This document shows, piece by piece, positions 33,202-43,506 of a stretch of 64,000 nucleotides of DNA. This DNA comes from CAYSRJ01 sp964521865. GTDB lineage: Bacteria > Spirochaetota > B62-G9 > DRHN01. Where the stretch lies: assembly GCA_964521865.1 (NCBI GenBank), contig CAZFTJ010000023.1:6037-70036 (forward strand), written 5' to 3'. The notes beneath the pieces are model-generated. The model was not told the origin of the DNA. It did no database searches and saw nothing but the letters and a program-made list of their open reading frames with translations. Position 1 is the first letter of the stretch, and every line of letters begins with the position of its first letter. Position numbers and translations under genes: made by a program.

Positions 33202-33882
33202 GTGAAAAGAGGGAAAAAATACAGGAATGCGCTGGAAAAAATCGAAAAAGGACGGGCGTATGCACTCGACGAGGCGATTCAATCGCTGAAAGAGGTCTCC
33301 TATACGAAATTCGAAGAAAGTATAGAGATGGCTATAAACCTCAATATCCTTCAAAAGCATACGGTGAGAGGTACCGTTGTTCTTCCACACGGAACAGGCA
33401 AACCCGTCCGTGTCCTCGTTTTTGCAAGAGACCAGAAGGCGAAGGAAGCTGCAGAGGCGGGAGCCGATTACGTCGGGGATACGGATCTCATTGACAAGAT
33501 AAAAGGCGGTTGGTTTGATTTCGACGTGGCGGTTGCCACTCCCGATATGATGAAGGAAGTAGGGAAAATAGGCCAGCTTCTCGGCACGAGGGGTTTAATG
33601 CCCAATCCAAAGACCCAGACGGTAACCAACAATGTTAAAAGCACGGTTGAAGAGCTGAAGAAAGGAAGGGTTGAGTTCAGGGCGGATAAAACAAGAATCG
33701 TTCACCTTGGTATAGGAAAACTGTCAATGGACAGCGGAGCTCTTGAAGAGAACTGCCGGGCCCTCTTCAGCAGCGTCCTCCTTAAAAGACCGCAGGACCT
33801 CAAGGGAGAATATATCAAATCGGTATACCTGTCTTCCACCATGGGCCCCGGCGTTAAAATCGATTACAGGCAGATTGCGTAA
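33202..33882 (+). CDS. rplA: Ribosomal protein L1
   Basis: The 226-residue protein has the L1 signatures (LPHGTGKPVRVLVFA, GLMPNPKTQTVT, VEFRADKTRIVHLGIGKLSM). L1 forms the mobile stalk at the E site and in many bacteria also represses its own operon by binding the leader mRNA. The start is GTG 33202 behind CAGGAG. Confidence 0.96.
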   Translation: MKRGKKYRNALEKIEKGRAYALDEAIQSLKEVSYTKFEESIEMAINLNILQKHTVRGTVVLPHGTGKPVRVLVFARDQKAKEAAEAGADYVGDTDLIDKIKGGWFDFDVAVATPDMMKEVGKIGQLLGTRGLMPNPKTQTVTNNVKSTVEELKKGRVEFRADKTRIVHLGIGKLSMDSGALEENCRALFSSVLLKRPQDLKGEYIKSVYLSSTMGPGVKIDYRQIA

Positions 33883-33894
33883 AACACGGTGAGT

Positions 33895-34422
33895 ATGGAG
33901 CGGAAAATGGTGCAGGATCATAAAGTGGCAAAGGTACGGGCGCTTAAGGAGGAGATCGAGCAGTTCAAAGGTTTTATTTTCACCGATTACAGGGGATTGA
34001 ATGTTCAACAGATCAATGCTCTGAGAAACACACTGAGAGAAAAGGGTGCTGAATTCCATGTTGTGAAGAACAGGTTCGTAAAAAGGGTGTTCCATGAGCT
34101 TGGTTATAAAGAGTTTGATCGGTTTCTGGTAAATCCGACCGCTCTTGCATACTTTAACGGAGATGTTTCCGATATCGCAAAAACCCTTGCTGATCAGGTT
34201 GATGAAACGACGCTCCAGATCAAGGGCGGATTTGTCAATGACAGAGTTCTGGATTCGGAGAATATAGTTCAAATCGCGGCGCTTCCATCAAGGGAAGTAC
34301 TTATCGCGCAGATTATCGGTCTGATCAACGGACCGAGGGCCGGCCTGGTGTTTACACTGGGAGGCATCCTATCGAAGTTTGTACACGCCCTGAAGGCGAT
34401 TGAAGGGCAGAAACAAAACTGA
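33895..34422 (+). CDS. rplJ: Ribosomal protein L10
   Basis: The protein (about 175 residues) has the L10 features FKGFIFTDYRGLNVQQINAL, EFHVVKNRFVKRV and a C-terminal helix for binding L7/L12 dimers. It anchors the flexible stalk of the large subunit. The start is uncertain between GTG 33889, ATG 33895 and ATG 33907. The 153 bases to rplL hold no gene. Confidence 0.95.
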   Translation: MERKMVQDHKVAKVRALKEEIEQFKGFIFTDYRGLNVQQINALRNTLREKGAEFHVVKNRFVKRVFHELGYKEFDRFLVNPTALAYFNGDVSDIAKTLADQVDETTLQIKGGFVNDRVLDSENIVQIAALPSREVLIAQIIGLINGPRAGLVFTLGGILSKFVHALKAIEGQKQN

Positions 34423-34575
34423 GTGAAGCACGTCAAATTGAAAGTCCGTCCGGCTTGAGAGATGCACTCCGCTTGTATGGGAAACGAGCCCGGCAACAAT
34501 AAAAAGGGTACGGATGTCTTCAACAAAATTGCGTTGCCTGCATCTGTTCCCTGATGAGAACGAGGAGAAGATAAT

Positions 34576-34971
34576 ATGGCAAGCGAAAAATTGTCTCAGA
34601 AAGATCTTATTGCGGCGATTGAAAAAATGACAGTCATAGAGCTCGCCGATCTGGTAAAGGCGCTTGAGGAGAAGTTCGGTGTCTCCGCCGCTGCACCTGC
34701 TGCTGTTGCAGCTGCACCGGGTGTCGGTGCCGGAAACGAAGCTGCACCGGAAGAGGAAAAAACCGAATTTTCCGTATTTATTACCGCAATCGGCGATAAG
34801 AAGATACAGGTCATCAAAGAGGTTCGGGCTGCAACCAATCTCGGATTGAAAGAGGCAAAGGATCTTGTTGAAGGAATGTCTAAGCCTGTTGTTGAAAATG
34901 TCGATAAAAAAACCGCAGAGGAAGTCAAGTCGAAACTTGAAGCTGCAGGTGCAGCCGTAGAGCTGAAGTAG
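34576..34971 (+). CDS. rplL: Ribosomal protein L7/L12
   Basis: The 131-residue protein has the N-terminal dimer domain (VIELADLVKALEEKFGVSAA), an Ala/Pro-rich hinge, and the C-terminal factor-binding domain (KIQVIKEVRAATNLGLKEAK). It recruits elongation factors to the ribosome. CGAGGAG precedes the ATG by eight bases. Confidence 0.97.
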   Translation: MASEKLSQKDLIAAIEKMTVIELADLVKALEEKFGVSAAAPAAVAAAPGVGAGNEAAPEEEKTEFSVFITAIGDKKIQVIKEVRAATNLGLKEAKDLVEGMSKPVVENVDKKTAEEVKSKLEAAGAAVELK

Positions 34972-35419
34972 TACGGCGGAATGCGCTTTTGGGATACCCT
35001 GTGATGCCGCTCAAGGTGCCTGCACCGGCGGCATGATTGGCCGATTGAACCACAAAGGTGCACGTCAGGCTAATCCTCTTGAAATAAGTATTTAACATTT
35101 TTCCAGGAGGGTAGTATATTAGGGTAGTGCGTGCCCGGTCTGCAAATCGTTTCCGGCAACTCTTTTCAATCGATACACTCTTGCACTGTTTGCAATAAAT
35201 ATGCTCAGCAGCTTCCGGTTTATGAGCGGATACGTACGGCTTTCAGAACCGGGTGGTTTTTCGGGCCCACAGAATTGTGTTCGAAAAAAGAGGACGGTGT
35301 GCTTCTGAAGAGCAATCCTTGCACGATTATTGTCAAAGCTTCTGAAAAAGGTAATTAATCGGATTGTATAACCTGCCTTTAAAAAACTTACTGGTACTAT
35401 CATATTTAAAGAGGAAAAC
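34972..35419 (+). other. Gap between rplL and rpoB
   Basis: No convincing gene is seen in these 448 bases. Bases 34995-35035 hold the inverted pair ATGCCGC and GCGGCAT with an inner GGTGCCTGCACC, perhaps a distant copy of the dispersed repeat. A 75-codon open frame (35131-35358) has no ribosome site and no recognisable content. Attenuation or mRNA processing before rpoB is usual at this place in bacteria. Confidence 0.4.
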
Positions 35420-38400
35420 ATGAGTGAGAAAAGGGAACGTGTATTAATTGGAAAACAGTCGAAGGAAATTCTTAAGATTCCCAACCTCATAGAAATACAG
35501 CTGACATCATACGAGCGGTTTCTTCAGCTGTCGAGGATAGAAAAGGGTGTTGAGCTCGAGAATATAGGCCTTCAGTCCGTGTTTATTTCGACTTTCCCCG
35601 TTGAAAGTCCGAACGGAGATATGATCCTTCAATTCGAGAGTTATACATTCGACACTCCGAAATACTCCGAGATAGAGTGTAAGGACAAGGGGCTTACCTA
35701 CGCCCTGCCGCTGAAAGCGACAATCGACCTCATATTCACGGAAACCGGTGAAATCAGGAGAAAGATTTTATATATGGGTGATATCCCGCTGATGACGCGG
35801 CGAGGAACCTTTATCATCAACGGCGCCGAACGGGTCGTGGTAAGCCAGATACACCGTTCTCCAGGAGCGGTGTTCGGGTATGAAGAGAAAGACCAGATGC
35901 ATACTGCACGTATCATTCCCGACCGCGGTTCCTGGCTCGAGTTCGAACTGGATGACAAGAAAGAGCTTCTCTATATCCGTATTGACCGCAAGAGGAGGAT
36001 ACTTGCAACACTGCTGCTTCGTGCCATCGGGTATGAAACGCGTGATGCGATCATCCAGCTTTTTTACAGGACAGAGAAGGTTTCGCTGAGCGAATCGGTG
36101 ATTGCCGACGGAAGCCTGAACAACAGGTACACCGCACGCGCGTATTTCGGCAAAGGGGAGAATGAGAAGATCATACGTGCCGGTGAACGGCTCATACCCA
36201 CCACGCTCGATTCTCTCCTCCATGCGGGGATCAATGAAATTGAAGTCATCGATTTTGAGTCGTCCGACAGCCTCAACTCGACGGTTATCATCAACTGTCT
36301 CGACAAGGAGGATTTTCCCAAGGATCCGGACGAACCCTTGAAGGACGAGCCATCGAGAGAGGATGCCGTTACGAGAATCTATACGGTTATACATCCCGGA
36401 GAGCCCACCACTCTTGAAAATGCCGAAAGAGACATCGGTACACTCTTCTTTGAACCAAGACGATACGATCTCGGTGAAGTTGGGAGATACAAATTAAATA
36501 AACGGTTCGATTATCCTGAAAAGGTAATGGATCGTGTTCTCCGGAACGAGGATATTATCGATGCAATGAAATACCTCATCAAGGTCCATATCGGAGAGGG
36601 AACCGTTGACAACATCGATCATCTCGGTAACAGGCGGGTCCGGTCGGTCGGGGAACTGCTCATGAACCAGCTGAAGATCGGTTTTGCACGCATGGAGCGA
36701 ATTGCCAAGGAGCGTATGTCGATAAAGGAAGCGGATACCATCCGTCCCCAGGATCTTATCAGCATCAAGCCGATTACCGCCGCGATAAAGGAGTTTTTCG
36801 GTTCGAGCCAGCTCTCGCAGTTTATGGACCAGGTTAATCCGCTCAGCGAGCTCACGCACAAGAGGAGACTGAACGCACTCGGCCCGGGCGGCCTTTCCCG
36901 TGAGCGTGCAGGGTTTGAAGTTCGGGATGTGCATTACTCCCATTATGGAAGAATGTGCCCGATTGAAACACCCGAGGGCCCGAATATCGGACTGATCGTC
37001 TCACTCTCGATATACGCCCGGGTGAACAACTACGGCTTTCTCGAAACACCTTATAGGATAGTTGAAAATGGAAGGATAACCGATGACATCCAGTACCTGA
37101 CGGCGATGGACGAGGAGAAGTACAATATTGCCCAGGTGAAGGCGCGGATAAATGAAAAGGGAGAGTTCATGGATCCCTATATCGCAGCGCGGCACAAGGG
37201 GGAGTTTTTCGCTGTGACACCACAGGAAATCGACTATATCGACGTTTCTCCCAAACAGATCATCAGTGTTTCTACAGCGCTGATCCCGTTTCTCGAGCAT
37301 GACGATGCGAACAGGGCGTTGATGGGTTCCAATATGCAGAGGCAGGCGGTTCCTCTGCTCAATCCCGAAGCTCCGTATGTCGGCACCGGTATCGAAAGAC
37401 TTGCGGCTGTGGATTCAGGCGTTGTCGTAAAGGCCGAGCGGAGCGGTATTGTAAAATACGTGAGCTCTGTGGAAATCCACATCAAACCGGATAAAGGTGA
37501 CGAGCTCGACGAATACCAGATGATTAAGTACAAACGTACCAATCAGGATACCTGTTTCAACCAGAAGCCAATAGTGAATAAGGGGATGCATGTTAAAAAG
37601 AACGATGTTATTGCAGATGGACCTGCAACCGACAATGGAGAGCTGGCACTCGGTAAAAACGTGCTCGTCGCCTTCATGCCATGGATGGGATACAACTATG
37701 AGGATGCAATTCTTATGAGTGAACGGGTCGTAAAAGACGATCTTTTCACCTCGATTCACATTGAGGAGTTCAATATCGAGGTCAGGGAGACAAAACTCGG
37801 CATGGAGAATATCACGCGGGATATTCCGAACGTTAGCGAAGAGGCATTCGCCGACCTCGATGAAGAAGGGATTGTGCGCATCGGTGCAATAGTCAGGCCC
37901 GGTTCCATACTTGTGGGTAAGGTTACACCGAAGGGTGAGACTGATATTACTCCGGAGTACAAGCTCCTGAACTCGATTTTCGGTGAAAAAGCGAAAAACG
38001 TAAAGGACACATCACTTCGGGTGCCCCATGGCACGGAAGGTACCGTCGTTGATATTCAGCGGCTCCGACGTGAGGATGGAGACGAGCTTTCGCCCGGAGT
38101 TGAAGAGGTCGTCAAGGTGTTTATTGCCAAAAAGAGGAAACTCCAGGAGGGCGATAAACTTGCCGGAAGACACGGCAACAAAGGAGTCGTCGCACGGGTG
38201 CTTCCTGAGGAGGATATGCCGTTTCTCCCGGACGGGACTCCTGTCGATATAGTACTCAACCCGCTCGGTGTGCCGTCGAGAATGAATCTGGGCCAGATCC
38301 TTGAGTCAAATCTGGGCCGGGCGGCCAAGAAACTCAACACGCTGTTCAGTACACCCGTTTTTGAGAGCGCGACGAATGAGCAGATTGAAGACTATTTGAA

Positions 38401-38911
38401 GGAAGCGAACCTGCCGCGGAAGGGGAAGACGGCCCTCTACGACGGATTAACCGGAGAGCCTTTTGAAAACGAAATATCCGTCGGTGTCATTTACATGCTG
38501 AAACTTGCTCACCTTGTAGATGACAAGATCCATGCACGCTCGACAGGGCCCTATTCACTCGTCACACAGCAACCGCTTGGCGGTAAGGCGCAGTTCGGCG
38601 GCCAGAGACTCGGTGAAATGGAGGTGTGGGCGCTTGAGGCATACGGTGCTGCGAACAACTTGCAGGAGCTTTTGACCGTAAAGTCGGATGATATGACCGG
38701 ACGGGCAAAGATATATGAGGCAATTGTCAAGGGCGATAATATTGCGATGTCCGGTATTCCCGAATCGTTCAACGTTCTCGTTCAGGAGCTCAGAGGGCTC
38801 GGGCTGGATATAACCGTTTTCGGTGAAAATGATGAACAGATACCGCTGACTGAAAAGGATGAAGAAATCATCGCCAACCGAACGACAAAGATACTCGGAA
38901 AAGACCTGTGA
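35420..38911 (+). CDS. rpoB: RNA polymerase subunit beta
   Basis: The 1163-residue protein is complete and has the family landmarks FGSSQLSQFMDQ, RERAGFEVRDVHYSHYG, CPIETPEGPNIGL, ALMGSNMQRQAVPL, GDKLAGRHGNKG and SLVTQQPLGGKAQFGGQRLG. In the rifampicin pocket the motif reads HKRRLNALGPGG: Asn485 stands at the place of E. coli Ser531, and DQVNPL has Val where E. coli has Asn518. Asn at 531 is the change linked to natural rifampicin resistance of spirochaetes. AAAGAGGAAAAC precedes the ATG. Confidence 0.98.
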   Translation: MSEKRERVLIGKQSKEILKIPNLIEIQLTSYERFLQLSRIEKGVELENIGLQSVFISTFPVESPNGDMILQFESYTFDTPKYSEIECKDKGLTYALPLKATIDLIFTETGEIRRKILYMGDIPLMTRRGTFIINGAERVVVSQIHRSPGAVFGYEEKDQMHTARIIPDRGSWLEFELDDKKELLYIRIDRKRRILATLLLRAIGYETRDAIIQLFYRTEKVSLSESVIADGSLNNRYTARAYFGKGENEKIIRAGERLIPTTLDSLLHAGINEIEVIDFESSDSLNSTVIINCLDKEDFPKDPDEPLKDEPSREDAVTRIYTVIHPGEPTTLENAERDIGTLFFEPRRYDLGEVGRYKLNKRFDYPEKVMDRVLRNEDIIDAMKYLIKVHIGEGTVDNIDHLGNRRVRSVGELLMNQLKIGFARMERIAKERMSIKEADTIRPQDLISIKPITAAIKEFFGSSQLSQFMDQVNPLSELTHKRRLNALGPGGLSRERAGFEVRDVHYSHYGRMCPIETPEGPNIGLIVSLSIYARVNNYGFLETPYRIVENGRITDDIQYLTAMDEEKYNIAQVKARINEKGEFMDPYIAARHKGEFFAVTPQEIDYIDVSPKQIISVSTALIPFLEHDDANRALMGSNMQRQAVPLLNPEAPYVGTGIERLAAVDSGVVVKAERSGIVKYVSSVEIHIKPDKGDELDEYQMIKYKRTNQDTCFNQKPIVNKGMHVKKNDVIADGPATDNGELALGKNVLVAFMPWMGYNYEDAILMSERVVKDDLFTSIHIEEFNIEVRETKLGMENITRDIPNVSEEAFADLDEEGIVRIGAIVRPGSILVGKVTPKGETDITPEYKLLNSIFGEKAKNVKDTSLRVPHGTEGTVVDIQRLRREDGDELSPGVEEVVKVFIAKKRKLQEGDKLAGRHGNKGVVARVLPEEDMPFLPDGTPVDIVLNPLGVPSRMNLGQILESNLGRAAKKLNTLFSTPVFESATNEQIEDYLKEANLPRKGKTALYDGLTGEPFENEISVGVIYMLKLAHLVDDKIHARSTGPYSLVTQQPLGGKAQFGGQRLGEMEVWALEAYGAANNLQELLTVKSDDMTGRAKIYEAIVKGDNIAMSGIPESFNVLVQELRGLGLDITVFGENDEQIPLTEKDEEIIANRTTKILGKDL

Positions 38912-39028
38912 TGGTTGTACTGGGAACGGAATAGCGTGGATTTTTGGGTGGCGGGAAACTCTTTAAAGAATAGAGCTGGTTTTCAGAGTAAAATCTCAAT
39001 GGGTGCTCACGCTATATTCTATTAGAGT

Positions 39029-39049
39029 TTTTGCGCTTTCGGCGCAAAA
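39029..39049 (+). other. Stem-loop between rpoB and rpoC
   Basis: TTTTGCGC and GCGCAAAA pair around TTTCG. There is no T-run after it, so it is probably not a terminator; it may be an RNase III-like processing site or a weak attenuator. The surrounding 174-base gap holds no gene. Confidence 0.4.
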
Positions 39050-39085
39050 GAGATAGAGGAACGGTATTAATGGAGAGGTACGAAT

Positions 39086-42000
39086 ATGAAAAGTCTGAGT
39101 GAGTTTGCAAAGATTAAAATTAAGCTCGCTTCACCAGGGCTCATCAGAAAATGGTCATACGGCGAAGTTAAAAAACCCGAGACAATCAACTATCGAACCC
39201 TTCGTCCTGAACGGGACGGCCTGTTTTGTGAACGAATATTCGGTACAACCAAGGAGTATGAATGCTACTGTGGAAAGTTCAAAAGCATACGGTATAAAGG
39301 CGTCGTGTGCGACAGATGCGGAGTAGAGGTTACACATTTCAAGGTGCGAAGGGAACGCATGGGCCATATCGAGCTCGCAGCGCCGGTTTCTCATATCTGG
39401 TACTACAGGAGTGTACCGTCTCGTATGGGATTGCTCCTCGATCTCACCATGACCGAGCTTCGCAGTATACTCTACTTTGAAAAATACATAGTTATTGATC
39501 CCGGTGATACCGATCTCAAAACAATGCAGCTGCTGACTGAGGAGGAGTATAATGAGTACAGAGATCGGTACGGCGTGAGTTTCACCGCGGGTATCGGGGC
39601 CGATGCTATCAAAACCCTTCTCACAAACCTGGACCTTGATGCCGTTGCCCAGGAGCTGCGGCTCACGATGATGGAGAAGGGGCCGAAAACCGATAAAAGG
39701 ATTCTAAAGCGACTTGAGATCGTCGAGGACTTCAGAGATTCGGGAAACAATCCCGAGTGGATGATTATGGATACAATCCCCGTTATCCCACCGGAGCTGC
39801 GCCCAATGGTGCAACTCGACGGAGGACGGTTCGCCACATCCGATCTCAACGACCTGTACAGACGGGTGATAAACAGAAACAACCGGTTAAAGCGTCTTAT
39901 TGCACTCAATGCTCCTGAAATTATTGTTCGGAATGAAAAACGTATGCTTCAGGAAGCAGTTGATGCCCTGTTCGATAACAGCAGAAAAAAACGGGCGGTG
40001 CGGGGTCCGGGAAACAGGCCGCTGAAATCCCTTTCAGATATGCTGAAAGGCAAGCAGGGGAGGTTCAGGCAGAATCTTCTCGGTAAACGGGTCGATTATT
40101 CGGGCCGCTCGGTCATTGTTGTCGGGCCCAACCTTAAGATGCATCAGTGCGGGCTGCCGAGTCTCATGGCAATGGAGCTTTTCAAGCCTTTTATCATGAA
40201 AAGACTGGTCGACAAGGGTATCGTATACAATATCAAACGGGCGAAAACCATGGTGGAGAGTCGTGCACCTGAGGTCTGGACCGTACTGGAAGAGGTGGTA
40301 AAAGAGCATCCTATTCTGTTGAACAGGGCACCGACTTTGCATCGTATGGGTATTCAGGCTTTCGAGCCTGTTCTGGTTGAGGGAAAGGCGATACGGCTGC
40401 ATCCGCTCGTCTGTCATGCCTTCAATGCAGATTTCGATGGTGATCAGATGGCGGTTCATGTACCGCTCTCGCTGGAAGCGCAGATAGAGTCGTGGATACT
40501 CATGCTCTCTTCGAAAAATCTGCTCAATCCCGCAAACGGGCTTCCGATTGTCGGGCCCACACAGGATATGGTTCTCGGTATATACTACCTGACAAAGGAC
40601 GACCCGGCTGCGGATGCGAAGAAGGTAAAATTCTTTTCGTCGATGGATGAGGTCACCACCGCACTCGAAAACAAGACCTGTGAATACCACGACCGGATTC
40701 TGCTCAGACACATGGGCGAGAGAATCGAAACTACGGTTGGAAGGGCTCTGTTCAACTCGATACTGCCGGAAGAAATCGAATATGTCAACTACTCACTCGG
40801 TGAAAAAGAGCTCAATGCACTCGTCAGCTCCTGTTTCGACAGAAACGGCGCTGCGGTAACCGCCAGAATGCTCGATGCGATTAAGGAAATCGGGTTTGCC
40901 TTTGCGACTAAATTCGGTATAACGATCGGAATGGAAGATATAAAGATTCCGGCCGAAAAGAAGAAGCTTCTTGAAAAGGCCGAAAAGGCTGTGGCGGAGG
41001 TGTATGAACAGTACAGGAACGGTCTTATTACCAACGAAGAGAGGTACAACAAGATTATCGACATCTGGACTGCGGTTAACGAGAGAATCGCCGATACAAT
41101 GATGGATAATCTGAAAAAAGACAGAAACGGGTTCAACCCGGTGTATATGATGGCACACTCGGGTGCGCGCGGATCGAAGACGCAGATACGACAGCTTGCC
41201 GGGATGCGCGGGCTTATGGCCAAACCGTCGGGTGAAATAATAGAGCTTCCGATTAAGTCGAACTTCAAAGAGGGCCTCACGGTTTTGGAATACTTCAACT
41301 CAACGCACGGTGCACGGAAAGGTCTGGCCGATACGGCGCTGAAGACGGCGGATGCCGGGTATCTTACGAGGAGGCTTGTTGATATCGCCCAGGACCTTGT
41401 CGTTACGGAAGAGGACTGCGGTACGATAAACGGGATAGAGATGAGCGCGCTGAAGGAGGAGGATAATATAATAGAATCTCTCTATGACCGTATCGTCGGA
41501 AGATACACCGTCGATAGAATCAGGGATCCGCGTACGAAGGAAATCATAATAAATGCCAATGAAAATATCACCGAGGATATTGCACGCAGTATTGAAAATT
41601 GCGGGATAACGAAGGTGAAGGTGAGAACCGTACTGACCTGCGAGTCGTCTCATGGTGTCTGTGTTAAATGTTACGGGAGAAACCTTGCGAGCAAGAGTAC
41701 CGTTGACATCGGTGAAGCTGTGGGGATTGTTGCCGCAGAATCGATAGGCCAGCCGGGAACACAGCTTACAATGCGTACTTTTCATATCGGCGGTACCGCT
41801 GCACGGAAGGCGGAGGAGAATACGATCGCTCTCGGCTATCCGGTTTTCGTCGAGAAAGTCGAAGGAAAAGTTATAAAAAAGGAGAGCGGCAGACGCGTTC
41901 TTCCGAGAAGGGGAACAATAACGGTGAGACGTATATTCCGTCAGTATACATTGGCCGACATTACACTGAAGGTTAAAAACGGGGATTTTGTCGAACCCGG

Positions 42001-43303
42001 TCAGGTCGTTGCGAAAACCAAAAAAGAAAAAGAGGATATAATAGCCCAGGAAAGAGCGGAAATAATGAAAAAAGAGGGGGCCGTTTGCTGTGTGGGAGAG
42101 CCCTACGTAATCAACGTCAAGATAGGTTCCGAGCTCCTTGTCAGCGAGAATGATACTATCGAACCGAAAATACCCCTTACAAAGTTCGATCCCTTTTCCG
42201 AGCTTATCCTCACGGAGCATTCGGGGAAGGTGCAGCTTATATCCATCGTTCCCGGAACGACGATGAAACAGGAAGTCGATGAGGTAACGGGAGTTATTAA
42301 TAAGATTATTCTCGATTTCCAGGACGAGCAACTGCAGCCGAAGATTGTCATTGTGGACAAGGACGGAAATGAACTGGAGAGTTACAATGTCCCGGGCGGG
42401 TCTTATCTCACTGTTGAAGACAATCAGGATGTAAGCGCGGGGGATATCATAGCCAAGATCCCGAGAGGTCAGGCAAAAACAAAGGACATTACCGGCGGTT
42501 TGCCCAGGGTCGCCGACCTCTTTGAGGCGCGAAAACCGAAGGATGCCGCCGTGCTTGCTGTGGTGAACGGAACGATTAATTTCGGTACCATTACCAAGGG
42601 GAAGCGGGTTATTATTATCGAGGATGAGAACAATGCCGAACATAAGCACTATATACCGCTGGGCAAGCATGTAACGGTCAGGGACGGAGATCATGTAAGA
42701 GCCGGCGAGCCGCTCTGCGAAGGAGCTTTTAACCCTCACGATATCCTCCAGATCGAAGGAGAGCAGGCACTGCAGAGCTGGCTTGTCAATGAGATACAGG
42801 AGGTATACCGGCTGCAGGGTGTTAATATAAACGACAAACATATCGGTGTGATCGTGCGCCAGATGCTGCGAAAGGTTGAGATTGTCGATGTGGGAGATAC
42901 GAATTTTATAATCGGTCAGCAGGTCGATAAGTTCAGGTTCAAAGATGAAAATGCGAGGGTAATAAAACTCGGCGGCAGTCCCGCTTCGGCGAAACCGGTT
43001 CTTCTCGGCATAACGAGAGCTGCGCTGAATATCGATTCTTTCATATCCGCCGCATCCTTCCAGGAGACCTCACGGGTGCTCACAAATGCCGCTATCAAGG
43101 GCAAGGTCGACAACCTGAGAGGTCTGAAGGAAAATGTGATAATCGGTCATCTGATACCGGCAGGAACGGGTATCAAGGCGTACAAGAATGTTGAGCTATA
43201 CAGGGCGGAACCGGGCGATCTCGAGATGCCGGAGGAAATAAAGGAGAAGGTCGAGGGACGGACGATCATGCGAAAGGAAGAAGTCGGCGGCGCGGTGTAT
43301 TGA
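39086..43303 (+). CDS. rpoC: RNA polymerase subunit beta prime
   Basis: The 1405-residue protein is complete: N-terminal zinc site CYCGKF...CDRCGVEV, the GRFRQNLLGKRVDYSGRSV region, catalytic NADFDGDQMAVH with the three magnesium-binding Asp, the second zinc cluster (CESSHGVCVKCYG) and the bridge-helix and trigger-loop regions. It forms the active centre with beta. GGAGAGGTACGAAT precedes the ATG. The next gene rpsL is 203 bases away with its own promoter. Confidence 0.98.
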   Translation: MKSLSEFAKIKIKLASPGLIRKWSYGEVKKPETINYRTLRPERDGLFCERIFGTTKEYECYCGKFKSIRYKGVVCDRCGVEVTHFKVRRERMGHIELAAPVSHIWYYRSVPSRMGLLLDLTMTELRSILYFEKYIVIDPGDTDLKTMQLLTEEEYNEYRDRYGVSFTAGIGADAIKTLLTNLDLDAVAQELRLTMMEKGPKTDKRILKRLEIVEDFRDSGNNPEWMIMDTIPVIPPELRPMVQLDGGRFATSDLNDLYRRVINRNNRLKRLIALNAPEIIVRNEKRMLQEAVDALFDNSRKKRAVRGPGNRPLKSLSDMLKGKQGRFRQNLLGKRVDYSGRSVIVVGPNLKMHQCGLPSLMAMELFKPFIMKRLVDKGIVYNIKRAKTMVESRAPEVWTVLEEVVKEHPILLNRAPTLHRMGIQAFEPVLVEGKAIRLHPLVCHAFNADFDGDQMAVHVPLSLEAQIESWILMLSSKNLLNPANGLPIVGPTQDMVLGIYYLTKDDPAADAKKVKFFSSMDEVTTALENKTCEYHDRILLRHMGERIETTVGRALFNSILPEEIEYVNYSLGEKELNALVSSCFDRNGAAVTARMLDAIKEIGFAFATKFGITIGMEDIKIPAEKKKLLEKAEKAVAEVYEQYRNGLITNEERYNKIIDIWTAVNERIADTMMDNLKKDRNGFNPVYMMAHSGARGSKTQIRQLAGMRGLMAKPSGEIIELPIKSNFKEGLTVLEYFNSTHGARKGLADTALKTADAGYLTRRLVDIAQDLVVTEEDCGTINGIEMSALKEEDNIIESLYDRIVGRYTVDRIRDPRTKEIIINANENITEDIARSIENCGITKVKVRTVLTCESSHGVCVKCYGRNLASKSTVDIGEAVGIVAAESIGQPGTQLTMRTFHIGGTAARKAEENTIALGYPVFVEKVEGKVIKKESGRRVLPRRGTITVRRIFRQYTLADITLKVKNGDFVEPGQVVAKTKKEKEDIIAQERAEIMKKEGAVCCVGEPYVINVKIGSELLVSENDTIEPKIPLTKFDPFSELILTEHSGKVQLISIVPGTTMKQEVDEVTGVINKIILDFQDEQLQPKIVIVDKDGNELESYNVPGGSYLTVEDNQDVSAGDIIAKIPRGQAKTKDITGGLPRVADLFEARKPKDAAVLAVVNGTINFGTITKGKRVIIIEDENNAEHKHYIPLGKHVTVRDGDHVRAGEPLCEGAFNPHDILQIEGEQALQSWLVNEIQEVYRLQGVNINDKHIGVIVRQMLRKVEIVDVGDTNFIIGQQVDKFRFKDENARVIKLGGSPASAKPVLLGITRAALNIDSFISAASFQETSRVLTNAAIKGKVDNLRGLKENVIIGHLIPAGTGIKAYKNVELYRAEPGDLEMPEEIKEKVEGRTIMRKEEVGGAVY

Positions 43304-43445
43304 TTACGTGGATTAAGACAGGTGGTATTGTGTCTCTTTTCCCGTACAGGCTGATCATGGGGCATCGGTTTTTACGGTAGTGCTACGCTCTCTTCAGCTC
43401 TCCGTTTTATAATAAAATCAGTGCAAACTCTCATCTGATTTACTA

Positions 43446-43474
43446 TTGACGTCTGAAGTGATAAGCAGTATATT
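43446..43474 (+). promoter_or_regulatory. Promoter of the str operon (rpsL)
   Basis: TTGACG and TATATT lie 17 bases apart, ending 32 bases before the rpsL start. This close match to the sigma-70 consensus suggests that rpsL-rpsG-fusA can be read independently of rpoBC. Confidence 0.6.
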
Positions 43475-43506
43475 TACGCGACTGTTTGATGACGGGAGAA
43501 TTGTGC

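Noticed and set aside
35131..35358. 75-codon open frame between rplL and rpoB
   Set aside because: No ribosome site, no family resemblance and mixed composition; this gap is usually noncoding in bacteria.
41300..42841. A 513-codon open frame on the minus strand inside rpoC
   Set aside because: It lies fully inside the essential rpoC gene on the other strand, has no recognisable domain, and follows from the GC-rich codon pattern of rpoC. Similar long antisense frames at 4737-6065 and 14699-15853 were rejected for the same reason.
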